DNA from: Oidiodendron maius Zn
Taxonomy: Eukaryota; Ascomycota; Leotiomycetes; Myxotrichaceae
DNA: 64,000 nucleotides
Direction of reading: 5' to 3'
Assembly (NCBI GenBank): GCA_000827325.1
Contig: KN832873.1
Span: 189,037 to 253,036 of the forward strand
The position numbers and the translations under genes are program-made. This document shows, in pieces, positions 9,626 through 18,568 of the stretch. The notes under the pieces are model-generated. The model had not been told where the DNA came from and searched no databases. It saw only the letters and a list, made by a program, of their open reading frames with translations. Within the stretch, counting starts at the first letter, position 1; each line of letters starts with the position of its first letter.

Positions 9626-12600
9626 TTATAGGACTGGCAATAGTTTGCTGTCGGGTGAGAAGGCCACCAATCTGACCGAGCCAGTGTAGCCCTCGAGCGT
9701 CTGCAGTGCTGCTCCTGTGGCCGCATCCCAGAGCCGCACTGTCCCATCATCTGATCCTGACACGACCTGCTTGCTATCAGGTAAGAAGGCCACCGAATTG
9801 ACCGAGCCAGTGTGGCCCTCGAGTGTCTGCAGTGCTACTCCCGTGGCTGTATCCCAGAGCCGTACTGTCCTATCATCTGATCCTGACACGACCTGCTTGC
9901 CGTCAGGTGAGAAGGCCACCGATCTGACCCAGCTAGTATGGCCCTCAAGCGTCTATAGTGCTGCTCCTATAGCTGTATCCTAGAGCTGCACTGTCCTATC
10001 ATCTGATCCTGATACAACTTGCTTGCTGTTAGGTGAGAAGGCTACCAATCTGACCCAGCCAGTATGGCCCTCAAGCGTCTGTAGTGCTGCTCCTGTGGCC
10101 GCGTCCTAGAGCCGGACCGTCTCATTATCTGATCCTGATACGACCTGCTTGCCGTCAGGTGAGAAGGCCACCAATCTGACCGAGCCAGTATAGCCCTCAA
10201 GCATCTGCAGTGCTGCTCCCGTGGCTGTATCCTAGAGCCGGACTGTCTTATCATCTGATCCTGATACGACCTGCTTGCCGTCGGGTGAGAAGGCCACCGA
10301 TCTGACCGAGCCAGTATGGCCCTCAAGCGTCTGTAGTGCTGCTCCTATAGCTGCATCCCAGAGCCATACTGTTCTATTATCTGATCCTAACATGACCTAC
10401 TTGCTGTTGGGTAAGAAAGCTACCGATCTGATCTAGCTAGTGTAGCCCTCGAGCGTCTGTAGTGCTGCTCCTGTAGCTGTATCCTAGAGCTATACTGTCT
10501 TATTATCTGATCCTAATACAACCTGCTTGCTATCAGGTAAGAAGGCTACTGAATTGACCGAGCTAGTGTAGCCCTTAAGCGTCTGCAGTACTGCTCCTGT
10601 AGCCGTATCCCAGAGCTGCACTATCCTATCATCTGATCCTGATATAACCTACTTACTGTCAGGTAAGAAGGCCACCGAATTGACCCAGCCAGTATAGCCC
10701 TTAAGTGTCTGTAGTACTGCTCTCCAATTTGTGTCTACTCTTGGTTTCCTTTCAATCCAATATAGGATACACTTCTTAAATGTTTTTCAGATAATACTCT
10801 TCTCTAGAGTAAAGATAAAGGCTGAACAATATAATTGGAGGGGTGCCTGTTCAATAACTAATCAGTTATATACTACAAACTGTCTTGTATTATATATAAA
10901 CAAATATAAATCAGGGCTTTTATCAGCCTTATTATATTAGTAGGGTTTCTTTAATAACTCCTTAAAAATTAGTATAACTTACTTGAAGCTGGTTCTTAAG
11001 CTTTAAAATTATAACGATACTATTTGGTAGGCTTTTCATTAGGCTAAGCACCTTAAGCCAGTAAATATAACTCGTGCTTAAAAACTGATAGACTAAGCTA
11101 CTGTCTTTAAGGTCATTAATAGTGTCCTCTCTATTATAATGAAGTAGATAGTCAACCTAATAGAGACAAGAGTATTATACTACAGCTAGTAGATCTGGAA
11201 TAGGCGGCTCGACCTTATCAATTAGGAATCCAGGGGTATATAATATATATATATTGTGATGAAGTGTTCCAGATATAACCTTGTGCAATCTCGAGAACAT
11301 TATATAGTTTACCTTTGCCTTGCTAAAGGGAAACATCCTATCAAAAGCCTTTCTAAGCAAAAAGTCCTTTACTGATTGATAGATGAAATAGATACAATTC
11401 TCCTATATAGTGAGGAAAGAGCTATATTTGTTGATAACCTTTATAACTTTATCAAGATTAGTAGCGATTTATTTAGGTAGATTAGAGAGGGCCTCTAACT
11501 CAAGAAGGTAGAGTGGGCAGTATACAAGAGTTATAGTGGAAAGGACAAGATAGCAGAACTCAGGATCTTTATACTATAGCTGTTGAACTTACTATAGCAT
11601 CCGATTGTAGAGTGGTTCCAACTTGGACGGCATTTCCTGAAGTATATTAAGTATATCCTAGCTCTCTATAGGCTTAAGCTCCTTTAAAACAAGAGCTGCC
11701 TAGAGAAAAGTCCTACTAGCCTTAGTGTATATTTAATCTCGGACTGTCTCTTGTAGCGTACTATCATCTATAAGAAGTGGAAGTTTGGACACTTTAAAAT
11801 TAATAAACATCTTGATAGTATAAGAAACATGCTCTTCGTTAAGCTCAAGGCTAAGCCTTATTTATATATTATCAAGTCTTAGCTGTATCTTGATATCGGG
11901 TTCGTTATAGCTTGATATAATCTATTTAACGCAAGGGGATATTGAGGTAGTTTAAGTAACTAGATTTAAAAGCTAGGGAAGGTTTGTTTTGTATTTGTCA
12001 AGCGTATCGATAATCAAGTAGATACTCTTCAAGCTTGGGTCTTATAGAATGCTTATAAAGATTTCAGACAATGCAACCTATATATTTGTATCTTCAAAGA
12101 GGGCCTTGCTAGTATAATTATACTTTTTCTGTATATACAAGACAAGTGATAGTTGCTAGTTGATAAGCAGGTAGATAAGGCTATAGAGTATAGCCGCTAT
12201 ATTATTGATACACAAATCAGTAGCCTAGCAGAAGAAGTATAACAATAGTATAGTTAAGTCCTTGTTTCTTAGCCTTGTTAAGGGGCTTATTTTATCGAGA
12301 ATACTGTAGATCAGCATTGTCTTGCCTTTACTGGGGTCGCCCTTGATCCAGAGCAGCCAGCTCTGTTTGTCATTGCGCTATTGTTGGAAGTCGGGATGTT
12401 TGAAAATCTACTAGTAGGAGTCTTATAGCAGTCTGCCCTTTATATCCTTGATCTGCTTCTTATCCTTATAGGGGTCTGTTGTCTGTAAGTTCTATATATA
12501 GCTTTGACTCTAGGGATTAAGTAGATGCTTGTTTTCTTATAAAAGGTGATTAGAGTATAGCCGACTATAAAGCAGTTAATTATATATTTACCTATTAGAG

Positions 12601-13339
12601 AATTCTGGATCTCCTTCTGGAGCTGTTTAGATATATGCTCTATCTCTTCGCTATAGATAAGCAGCAAATAGATGCCAAAAATTCCTAAAAGTAAGTATAT
12701 CTTGTCTTCTCTATATATTGTCTATCGATTTTCTGCCTACAAGAATCGCTTATTAACTCCAAATTGAGATAAAGAGGCTCCTTCTAGTACTAAGATTGGA
12801 ATTCCTGTTATCTTATGGATATACTGCTTTAGAGATCCTTTATCTCCTAATCGCTTGTAATATCGAGAGAAGAATTCAACTAAGGTTAGGGCAAGAAGTT
12901 CTTGAAGTGTCCAGCCTTGTATAAACTATCTGCTTGTTCGGAATACTGATTCCCAGGGAAGTTGGTAGGACCGGTCCTTATTATTGATGGTTTATCTTAG
13001 AACGTCTGATAAAAAGATGTAGTATTTTGCTGTATTATAGTACTATCGAAATATAGAGTTGATAGCCTCTGCAAGTTCATTATTGTTCGATCTGTCGATA
13101 TAATATATATCAACCCAGAAATTGTATAGGCTATTATGTCTGGCTTGTGCTCTATATAACTGTATCTTCTTGTATCCAACCTTGTTCTTTCTAGTACTAT
13201 CTATCAGGTCTCTATATATGACCTTATCTGTATCTGCCCCCTATATATATGAAAGGATCGTATATTCTGGAATCCTGCCACCAACAAAATCCTTGGTTAG
13301 GCTAAGCTTGCCATTGTTGTTGTATTCTAGTAGACACAT
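9626..13339 (-). pseudogene. HET-NACHT-WD40 receptor gene (NLR, HNWD class), RIP-decayed
   Basis: Reading the complement from the ATG at 13337-13339, fragments follow the order of fungal HNWD receptors. First comes a HET domain: MCLLEYNNNGKLSLTKDFVG, PEYTILSYI, then a region matching the usual 'FWVDTCCID' block (here NFWVDIYYIDRSN), and later the 'AENRQTTREEDKAYSLLGIF' type block in decayed form. Next comes a NACHT P-loop (LLWIKGDPSKGKTMLIYSI, complement of about 12290-12350). Last is a tandem WD40 array (9640-10715) ending at TAA 9626-9628. Stops are scattered through all three parts and the AT content is high, so no protein is expected. Intact relatives act in allorecognition and programmed cell death in fungi. 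The gene lies wholly inside the 5.57-kb TIR element. Confidence 0.8.
9640..10715 (-). repeat. Tandem array of 126-bp WD40-coding units, at least eight
   Basis: The landmark CTGATCCTGA (or its decayed form) starts at 9751, 9877, 10003, 10129, 10255, 10381, 10507 and 10633: exact 126-bp spacing, or 42 codons. On the complement each unit reads like SGSDDxTVRLWDxATGxALQTLEGHTGSV with AFSPDGKQVV. Units are much more alike than normal WD40 repeats, as in the hypervariable HNWD genes. C:G to T:A differences increase toward the 10.4-10.7 kb end. Confidence 0.88.
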
Positions 13340-14218
13340 TACTCAGACAGGATCTGAGAGAATCTCTGAACGGAAGAATGTTAGTGGATAGTTGTTGCAG
13401 GGTCGATATACATATATTTGTCAAGGTGGAGAGTACAGGTTGGGTTAAGGTTGTGCTTGTACAGCTCAGCTGGACAACAGCCTTACGGCATGGCGTGGTG
13501 CATCATCTGCAGGGTATACCAGCCGATCGCGAGCCACTGAAACTATACAAGCTGGGAAGACAGCTGAACATTAGATAAGCCATAAGGGCTTCTTTCTCAC
13601 GGCTCTGCCATTAACTTACACCTAAATTTACGCCTTGCGCTAGGACTTGACTGGCTCTGTCCATATTATCCTGCCGTCGTGATAGTGATAGGGACAAGAG
13701 ACGGCGCTCAGCGCTCATGCAGCCCAGGCCAGCGTGCTGCTGCCTACCGATAGAGAAACCTGTTCTTACGCCACACACATGACCAGTATGCTCCACACAT
13801 GTGATAAGGCCTGTAAAATATAGCGAGCCCAGGCGTGAACATAGTATATTTTGACGAGGTTAATGCACACGACTAAACACCGAAACATGTCGCCCCTTTC
13901 CTCGCAACGGCAAAACTCCCGGACTGCATTCTTTTCCTCTCTAAGTTTCTTTAAAATTTGGAGCCATATTATTTCGTCATAGGGTCTTTCCCCAAGTGCT
14001 CCGAATTTTAAAAAGACTCTAATGGTCGCTATTAAGTAGGGGGGAACAACTAAAGCAGCGATCGGTGGCGTGATTAAAACGATCGACAGCATAATCAACC
14101 ACAGTCTTTTCTCTATTGCTAAGTGGTCTCCTTAGGAGGAAATAGTTAAAGAAAGTGACATATTAATAACAACTTCGTAGACTTGCTAAGAAAAATTTTA
14201 TAATCATAAAACCATAGA
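13340..14218. other. 5' flank of the receptor gene inside the 5.57-kb element
   Basis: About 0.9 kb upstream of the receptor start. A 110-codon frame on the minus strand (13766-14098) has a hydrophobic N-terminus but no recognised family, and was not called. This segment is less AT-rich than the gene body. Confidence 0.35.
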
Positions 14219-14324
14219 TTTGTCTCGTGACAGGGTGCGTCTCGCTACGCAGGGACAGACGTTACACTAAATGTTACTTTTTTAATTTACCTCGCTAAAT
14301 AATACATATGCGGTCAGCCCCATA

Positions 14325-16192
14325 ACGTAGTTGTATAGTAAGCGATCCAGGACAGTACGCGATCCAGGATCCATAAAACTATACCCAAATCTCCACTTTT
14401 GACTAATATTACTCCACAACCAACGCTCCAAATGTCTCAAACCGAGGGCCGAATCATACTTGCGCTTCAAGCCTATCAGCAGGGCCGATTTTCAAGTTTA
14501 CGGGCTGCTGCACGCTTATATGATGTATCACATACAACCTTACTCCGGCGCAATCATGGGACTACCTCTCGATCCGATTTTACCTCCCCTAACCGAAAAC
14601 TCACTCAAACTGAGGAAGCTACACTTGTTAAATAGATATTATCTCTTGATACACGTGGTACACCTCCTACACAAGTCTTAATACATCAAATGGCCGAATT
14701 ACTCCTCAAAGAACGCATCCAGAACGCGTCGATTGAACAGACTACACTAAGTAACCGCTAGGTCTACCGCTTCATAACTTGACAACCTGAAATCAAATCC
14801 CAATACAGTCGAAAGTATGATTATAAGCGTACAAAATGCAAGGATCCTGAGGTTATTCAGGCTTGGTTTCGGCTTGTACAAAATACAGTAGCAAAATATG
14901 GGATTCTTGATAAGGATATTTATAATTTTGATAAGACAGGATTCCAAATAGGTGTGATTTCTACAGCAAAGGTGGTTACTTCTACTGAGAGGGATCGTAC
15001 AGTATCACTGCAGCCTGGAAATCGTGAATGGGTTACAGCAATTGAGTCAATCAACTCGACAGGCTGGGTCTTACCTCCCATGATTATCCTTAAAGGTATT
15101 ATACACCAGAACAGCTGGTATAAGGCTGTACCTTGGCGAATTGGAGTCAGTGATAATAGCTGGACGACTGATGAATTAGGCATTACTTGGCTCAAGAAGG
15201 TCTTTAACCTATACACTCAGGGTCGTACAATTGGAAAATATCGGCTTCTACTTATAGACGGACATGGAAGTCATGTTACAGCTGAATTCGACCAATACGC
15301 CAAACAAAACTTAATTATCGTGCTCTGTATACCTCCCCACTCTTCACATATTCTACAGCCTCTAGATGTAAGCTGTTTTGCAGTCTTAAAACGACTTTAC
15401 GGACAGGCTGTAGAAGCACAAATGCAGGTCGGAATCAACCATATTGACAAGGACGACTTTCTAGCCCTATATCAAGAGATCCGTCCAGCTGTATTTCAAT
15501 CAGGTACAATTCAGAGTGGTTTTAGAGCTACTGGAACAGTTCCCTTTAACCCAGATCAAGTTTTGTCAGAATTACATGTCCAAATGCAGACACTATCACC
15601 TCCTCGAGTACTGACTCAAACCCTATGTCCCTGGGACCCTGAAACACCACACAATATTATTGAATTACAGCTTCAGACTAAGGCTGTTCAACAATTGATT
15701 CGGTATCGTATACAGAGTCCTCCTACTCCAGCTATTCAGGCAGTCAATCAGCTAATTAAGGGCTGCCAAATGGCTATGCATAATACGACAATCCTTGCGG
15801 CCGAGAACAGGCAATTACGGGCCGCAAATACAAGGGTACAGAAGAAGAGGGCTAAGAAAACAATGTTTGTCGGTAAAGGAGGGACTTTAACTGCCCAAGA
15901 GGTCCAAGAGGGTCGGAATCAGGGTCAGAATCAGTCTGTAACTCATGATGAGGTTAGAATTCAGATGGTTGAGCCATCCAGCTGTACGGTATCTATACAT
16001 GCGCCACGGACATGTAGTCTATGTAGATCACTAGAACACACTGCTCGAACGTGTCCAGAGCGTTAATGATTCAATTAGTTTAATTAGCTAGTTAGTATTT
16101 AAAGTGGTTGATTTTTAATTAATTAATATATTTAGGAGTGGTAGGGATGCTGGATCGCGTACTGTCCTGGATCGCTTACTATACAACTACGT
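14325..16192 (+). mobile_element. 1.87-kb pogo/Fot1-type transposon
   Basis: Perfect inverted repeats of 43 bp start ACGTAGTTGTATAGTAAGCG at 14325 and end at 16192. TA flanks both ends (14323-14324 and 16193-16194). Each TIR contains GCGATCCAG twice. The element sits at the TA that ends the left TIR of the outer mariner-type element; the intact right TIR has the same CCCCATA there. The internal gene is nearly full length with three premature stops, so the element looks fairly recent. The 434-bp MITE at 50186-50619 shares its terminal motif. Confidence 0.9.
14432..16066 (+). pseudogene. pogo/Fot1-family transposase with three premature stops
   Basis: The frame starts at ATG 14432 (MSQTEGRIILALQAYQQG) and ends with TAA at 16066; it would code for 544 residues. 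In-frame stops lie at 14633 (TAG), 14758 (TAG) and about 14779 (TGA). Each fits a C:G to T:A change. The N-terminus holds a psq/CENP-B-type helix-turn-helix (SSLRAAARLYDVSHTTLLRR). The DDE_1 core shows all three Asp motifs: YNFDKTGFQIG, LLLIDGHGSHV and LQPLDVSCFAVLK. The C-terminus ends in a zinc-knuckle-like CSLCRSLEHTARTCPER. From 14954 on the frame is open to the end. Inactive as it stands. Confidence 0.88.
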
Positions 16193-16311
16193 TATAAACG
16201 TGCATTAGCAGCTTAGCTCATAACACGTGAAAGGTACTGTTGAGTCCTGGGTACTTCCCTGGCAACTTTTGCATTTTCTTTCTTTTAATTCCCCCGCACC
16301 TGAATGACGGG

Positions 16312-17457
16312 ATGGTAACCTGCACAAGCGTCCATGTGGCTCTGCCCCGAGATGGCCCATTAACTAAGACTGCCATCAAAGATATTGTCGGATTATTTGT
16401 CACTAACGAGTGGCAAAGCGTGGATCCAGAAACACTCGTTGTAACAAAGAATGCCGGAGCAAACCAAAACTACACAATAGAACGACCAAAGACTGAAGGT
16501 GATACAGACCCAGGCCCTTGTAAGGTCTTCCTCAAGATCCACAATGAACTTGACATAGTAAACAATGTGTTCCAGCACTTGGTACCAAACAAGTACGAGG
16601 AGGCACAACTATGTCACGACTACGGTCGGTCAGGTCTCGGTGCCAAGGTTTATGGGTTCTTCCAGACAAAGGACGGCAGTTTGGGAAGGGTCGACGAGTT
16701 TCTGGATGCACGGAATTTGGAGCCAGAAGATGTGGAAGACGCAGATATCCGAGCCGCTGTGGCCAGAGGGCATGCTGCTTTCCACACCATGAAGACGCAG
16801 CTGGAGGAGAAACCGGTACAGGTCTATTACGATATCATCACCAAGCAGCTTGAAAAGTATCATAAGATGGCCAAACTCAAAAAGCTCGCCTATGAAGCGG
16901 GCGTTAACATGGACGATCTCATTGATTACGACTTCGCATCAAAGATAAGGCGCGTAACAGAGAGGCTGGAGTCGATGGGAGGGAAAAAAGGATGGTGCAT
17001 CCACGATGTGTCCTTCGTGAATGTGATGGTGAAGAACACCCCCAAACAAGGAGAAAGCAAAATCGCCCTTATAGATTTTGAGTTCGTCTTTTGGAACTAC
17101 AGGGCTTTTGACGTTGGTGGACACTTCATGCAGAAGGTGTTCAAATGGGTTGATGAGGACGGCAGAATGGCCCGTTACAAGCCTTATACGGAAGAGGAGA
17201 AGAGGCACTTTTGCAAGGAGTATGTCGAGCAGTGGAACCACGAGACTGGTGACTCAGACACAGGGGAGCAAGTCTTTAGGGAATCCGAGCTGGGGTACCT
17301 GCTGGCTATCACTTTTGACATCCATAACATGCTCTGCTACATTGAGCAGGAGGTTGACAAGGATCTCTTGAACCGCTTGGACCTCTTGGCATTTAACAAG
17401 CTATTTGGAGAGTTTGTTAATAGGTATAAAAGGCTCGGACTAGACATTCATGACTAA
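16312..17457 (+). CDS. Choline/ethanolamine-kinase-like phosphotransferase, 381 aa, inside a transposon
   Basis: Intact single exon from ATG 16312 to TAA 17455-17457. It belongs to the choline/ethanolamine kinase and APH-like kinase fold. KVFLKIHNE (about residues 71-79) would contain the ATP-site Lys. GWCIHDVSFVNVMV (about 227-240) is the Brenner loop: catalytic Asp and metal-binding Asn kept, but the usual HND reads IHD. ALIDFEFVFWNYRAFDVGGHF (split about 251-271) holds the second metal-binding Asp and the choline-kinase signature. An aromatic pocket for choline is not assured, so the substrate is unassigned. The gene lies inside the TIRs of the outer mariner-type element, with its stop 2 bp from the break in the transposase relic. 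It is GC-richer than its surroundings and shows no RIP decay. An upstream in-frame extension to 16240 lacks an ATG. Confidence 0.82.
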   Translation: MVTCTSVHVALPRDGPLTKTAIKDIVGLFVTNEWQSVDPETLVVTKNAGANQNYTIERPKTEGDTDPGPCKVFLKIHNELDIVNNVFQHLVPNKYEEAQLCHDYGRSGLGAKVYGFFQTKDGSLGRVDEFLDARNLEPEDVEDADIRAAVARGHAAFHTMKTQLEEKPVQVYYDIITKQLEKYHKMAKLKKLAYEAGVNMDDLIDYDFASKIRRVTERLESMGGKKGWCIHDVSFVNVMVKNTPKQGESKIALIDFEFVFWNYRAFDVGGHFMQKVFKWVDEDGRMARYKPYTEEEKRHFCKEYVEQWNHETGDSDTGEQVFRESELGYLLAITFDIHNMLCYIEQEVDKDLLNRLDLLAFNKLFGEFVNRYKRLGLDIHD

Positions 17458-17458
17458 T

Positions 17459-17790
17459 AGGGTCACTGGCGTCACGGGCTGTGCCGATATAGGATACGGC
17501 TATGTTGTATCCATCCGCAACCCATAAAAGCTTTATCTCGCTGCTTGGAGGCACTAGCTTATCTAGAGCGTATATAGCATCAAACATCAGAAGTGTAATA
17601 TCTTGAGGACGTCCAATATTAGGATGGGCCTTAGTTGTGCTATATTGTCGAGGGCTCGAGTTTATCGCATAAGCGGAACAGCAACTTCTGCTATTTCGTG
17701 AGCTTTAAATGACTTACTGGCTAGCATATCGCTAATCAGAGAATGCCTTTGTTGTGCAAGTCTCGGCGTTATTCTCCATGCTAGATTTCT
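17459..17790 (-). pseudogene. N-terminal relic of a Tc1/mariner transposase
   Basis: On the complement, starting near 17790, the frames give TPRLAQQRHSLISDMLASKS, then FKAHEIAEVA, then after a frame change STTKAHPNIGRPQDITLLMF and VSYIG. This is the order of the paired helix-turn-helix domain in fungal Tc1/mariner transposases (the 'IxDMLxSxSFxxxEIAxVA' and 'TTKAPPNxGRPRSITPPMLDAL' blocks). The relic stops at about 17459 and the catalytic DDE domain is absent; the kinase gene takes its place. It contains at least one frameshift and several stops. Its 5' end faces the right TIR, as expected for the original transposase gene. Confidence 0.7.
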
Positions 17791-17894
17791 CGAGCATGAT
17801 GTTTGCAGAATATAATATCGCAAACAAAAGACGGCGAGGGATGTTAGGACTTGTTGTCTTGTAGTTGAAACCCTCAGCTATGCAGAAGTACCCA

Positions 17895-17982
17895 TATGGG
17901 GCTGACCGCATATGTATTATTTAGCGAGGCAAATCAAAAGAAAACACATAGTGTAGGCGGAAGCTGGTTTCGCATCTTACAG
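17895..17982 (-). repeat. Right terminal inverted repeat of the outer element (intact)
   Basis: Eighty-eight bases, ending at the TA at 17983-17984. The complement starts CTGTAAGATGCGAAACCAGC and ends GCGGTCAGCCCCATA. It is the uninterrupted counterpart of the left TIR pieces at 7264-7283, 8682-8690 and 14265-14324. Confidence 0.85.
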
Positions 17983-18568
17983 TATGGGGTATGATTGTGT
18001 AATTTTAAGGGCTGTAAAGATTAGACCCCTTATATTCGCATAAGGAAACTTAACAATCGGTATAAAAATCAAGGGATGAATAATGGCACCCTCTAGTGGA
18101 GTCCTCTGTTGCGCAAGCTTATACATAAGTTTGTGTTGCTCTGGAAAAATCAAGTTTGCAACTGTTTGCGGACCCAGGTGAACGCAACTTGGAAACCATC
18201 CTCAAAAATTCCATCTCACGCCTTCGGAGCGGAAGATCCCAATGTCCTAGGTGCTTAATTAGAGATGTCTAGAGATATAGACTTATATGACTGAGTAACA
18301 CGATCAAAAAATGACAAGTTGCGAAATTGTGTGAATCACCTGCCGTTGGCTGGCTACTCGCAATTGTACTTATGCCTCGATGCCGTCTAAGATGATTGCG
18401 TACGCTCTGCTTTTGCCTCTTAAGTTGTAGATATGTCCAAAATAGTACAAGCATAGGTATTAGCAGAAAACTCTAGATCAAAAAGTACTGCAAGTTCCTC
18501 CTCCTCTCCTACATAGATAATCAGCCTGCTCGTACCTTGTCAAAGACCTGCTTGTATATTCTTTCATA
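17983..18568. other. Intergenic stretch, no feature seen
   Basis: About 0.6 kb between the right end of the outer element and the 3' end of the MFS gene. No gene or repeat was recognised. Confidence 0.4.

Larger units (their letters stand above)
8691..14262. mobile_element. 5.57-kb TIR element carrying a decayed HET-NACHT-WD40 gene
   Basis: The ends are inverted repeats of 44 bp: 8691-8734 starts ACGTCTATCCCTGTG, and the complement of 14262-14219 starts ACGTCTGTCCCTGCG. I count 36 of 44 identical. TA flanks both ends (8689-8690 and 14263-14264). The flanks TTCCGCCTA and CACTAAATG are contiguous in the intact right TIR of the outer element (complement of about 17950-17962), so this unit was inserted at that TA. 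The ACGT terminus and TA target are shared with the two pogo/Fot1-type elements in this window (14325 and 55616), which suggests a pogo-type non-autonomous element. No transposase relic was recognised inside. The only gene seen is the receptor relic on the minus strand. The DNA is AT-rich and bears RIP-like decay throughout the gene. Confidence 0.72.
7264..17982. mobile_element. Outer Tc1/mariner-type element carrying a kinase gene, cut by three later insertions
   Basis: The left end starts at 7264 after a TA (7262-7263) with CAGTAAGATGCGAGACCAGC. The right end stops at 17982 before a TA (17983-17984), and its complement reads CTGTAAGATGCGAAACCAGC. The right TIR (17895-17982) is uninterrupted. 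The left TIR is the same sequence in three pieces: 7264-7283, 8682-8690 and 14265-14324. Between the pieces lie elements at 7284-8676 and 8691-14262, and a third sits at the TIR's inner edge (14325-16192). Aligned to the right TIR, the joined order gives 18/20 matches, 9/9 matches, and a final block with 35 identical bases. Subtracting the insertions and duplicated targets leaves about 1.88 kb, normal for Tc1/mariner. The interior holds an intact kinase gene (16312-17457) and a transposase N-terminal relic on the other strand (17459-17790). TIR and TA evidence is direct; that the whole is one element is inference. Confidence 0.75.

Noticed and set aside
9640-10715. Regular 126-bp repeats that could suggest a CRISPR-like or satellite array
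   Set aside because: The units translate to WD40 repeats and belong to the receptor gene; spacing is one 42-residue repeat with no spacer pattern.
13766-14098. 110-codon minus-strand frame inside the 5.57-kb element
   Set aside because: No transposase or receptor similarity; the composition looks like non-coding DNA.
7264-17982. A Starship or other large cargo transposon
   Set aside because: No tyrosine-recombinase captain (DUF3435) was seen, and the region is explained by small TIR elements nested in each other.
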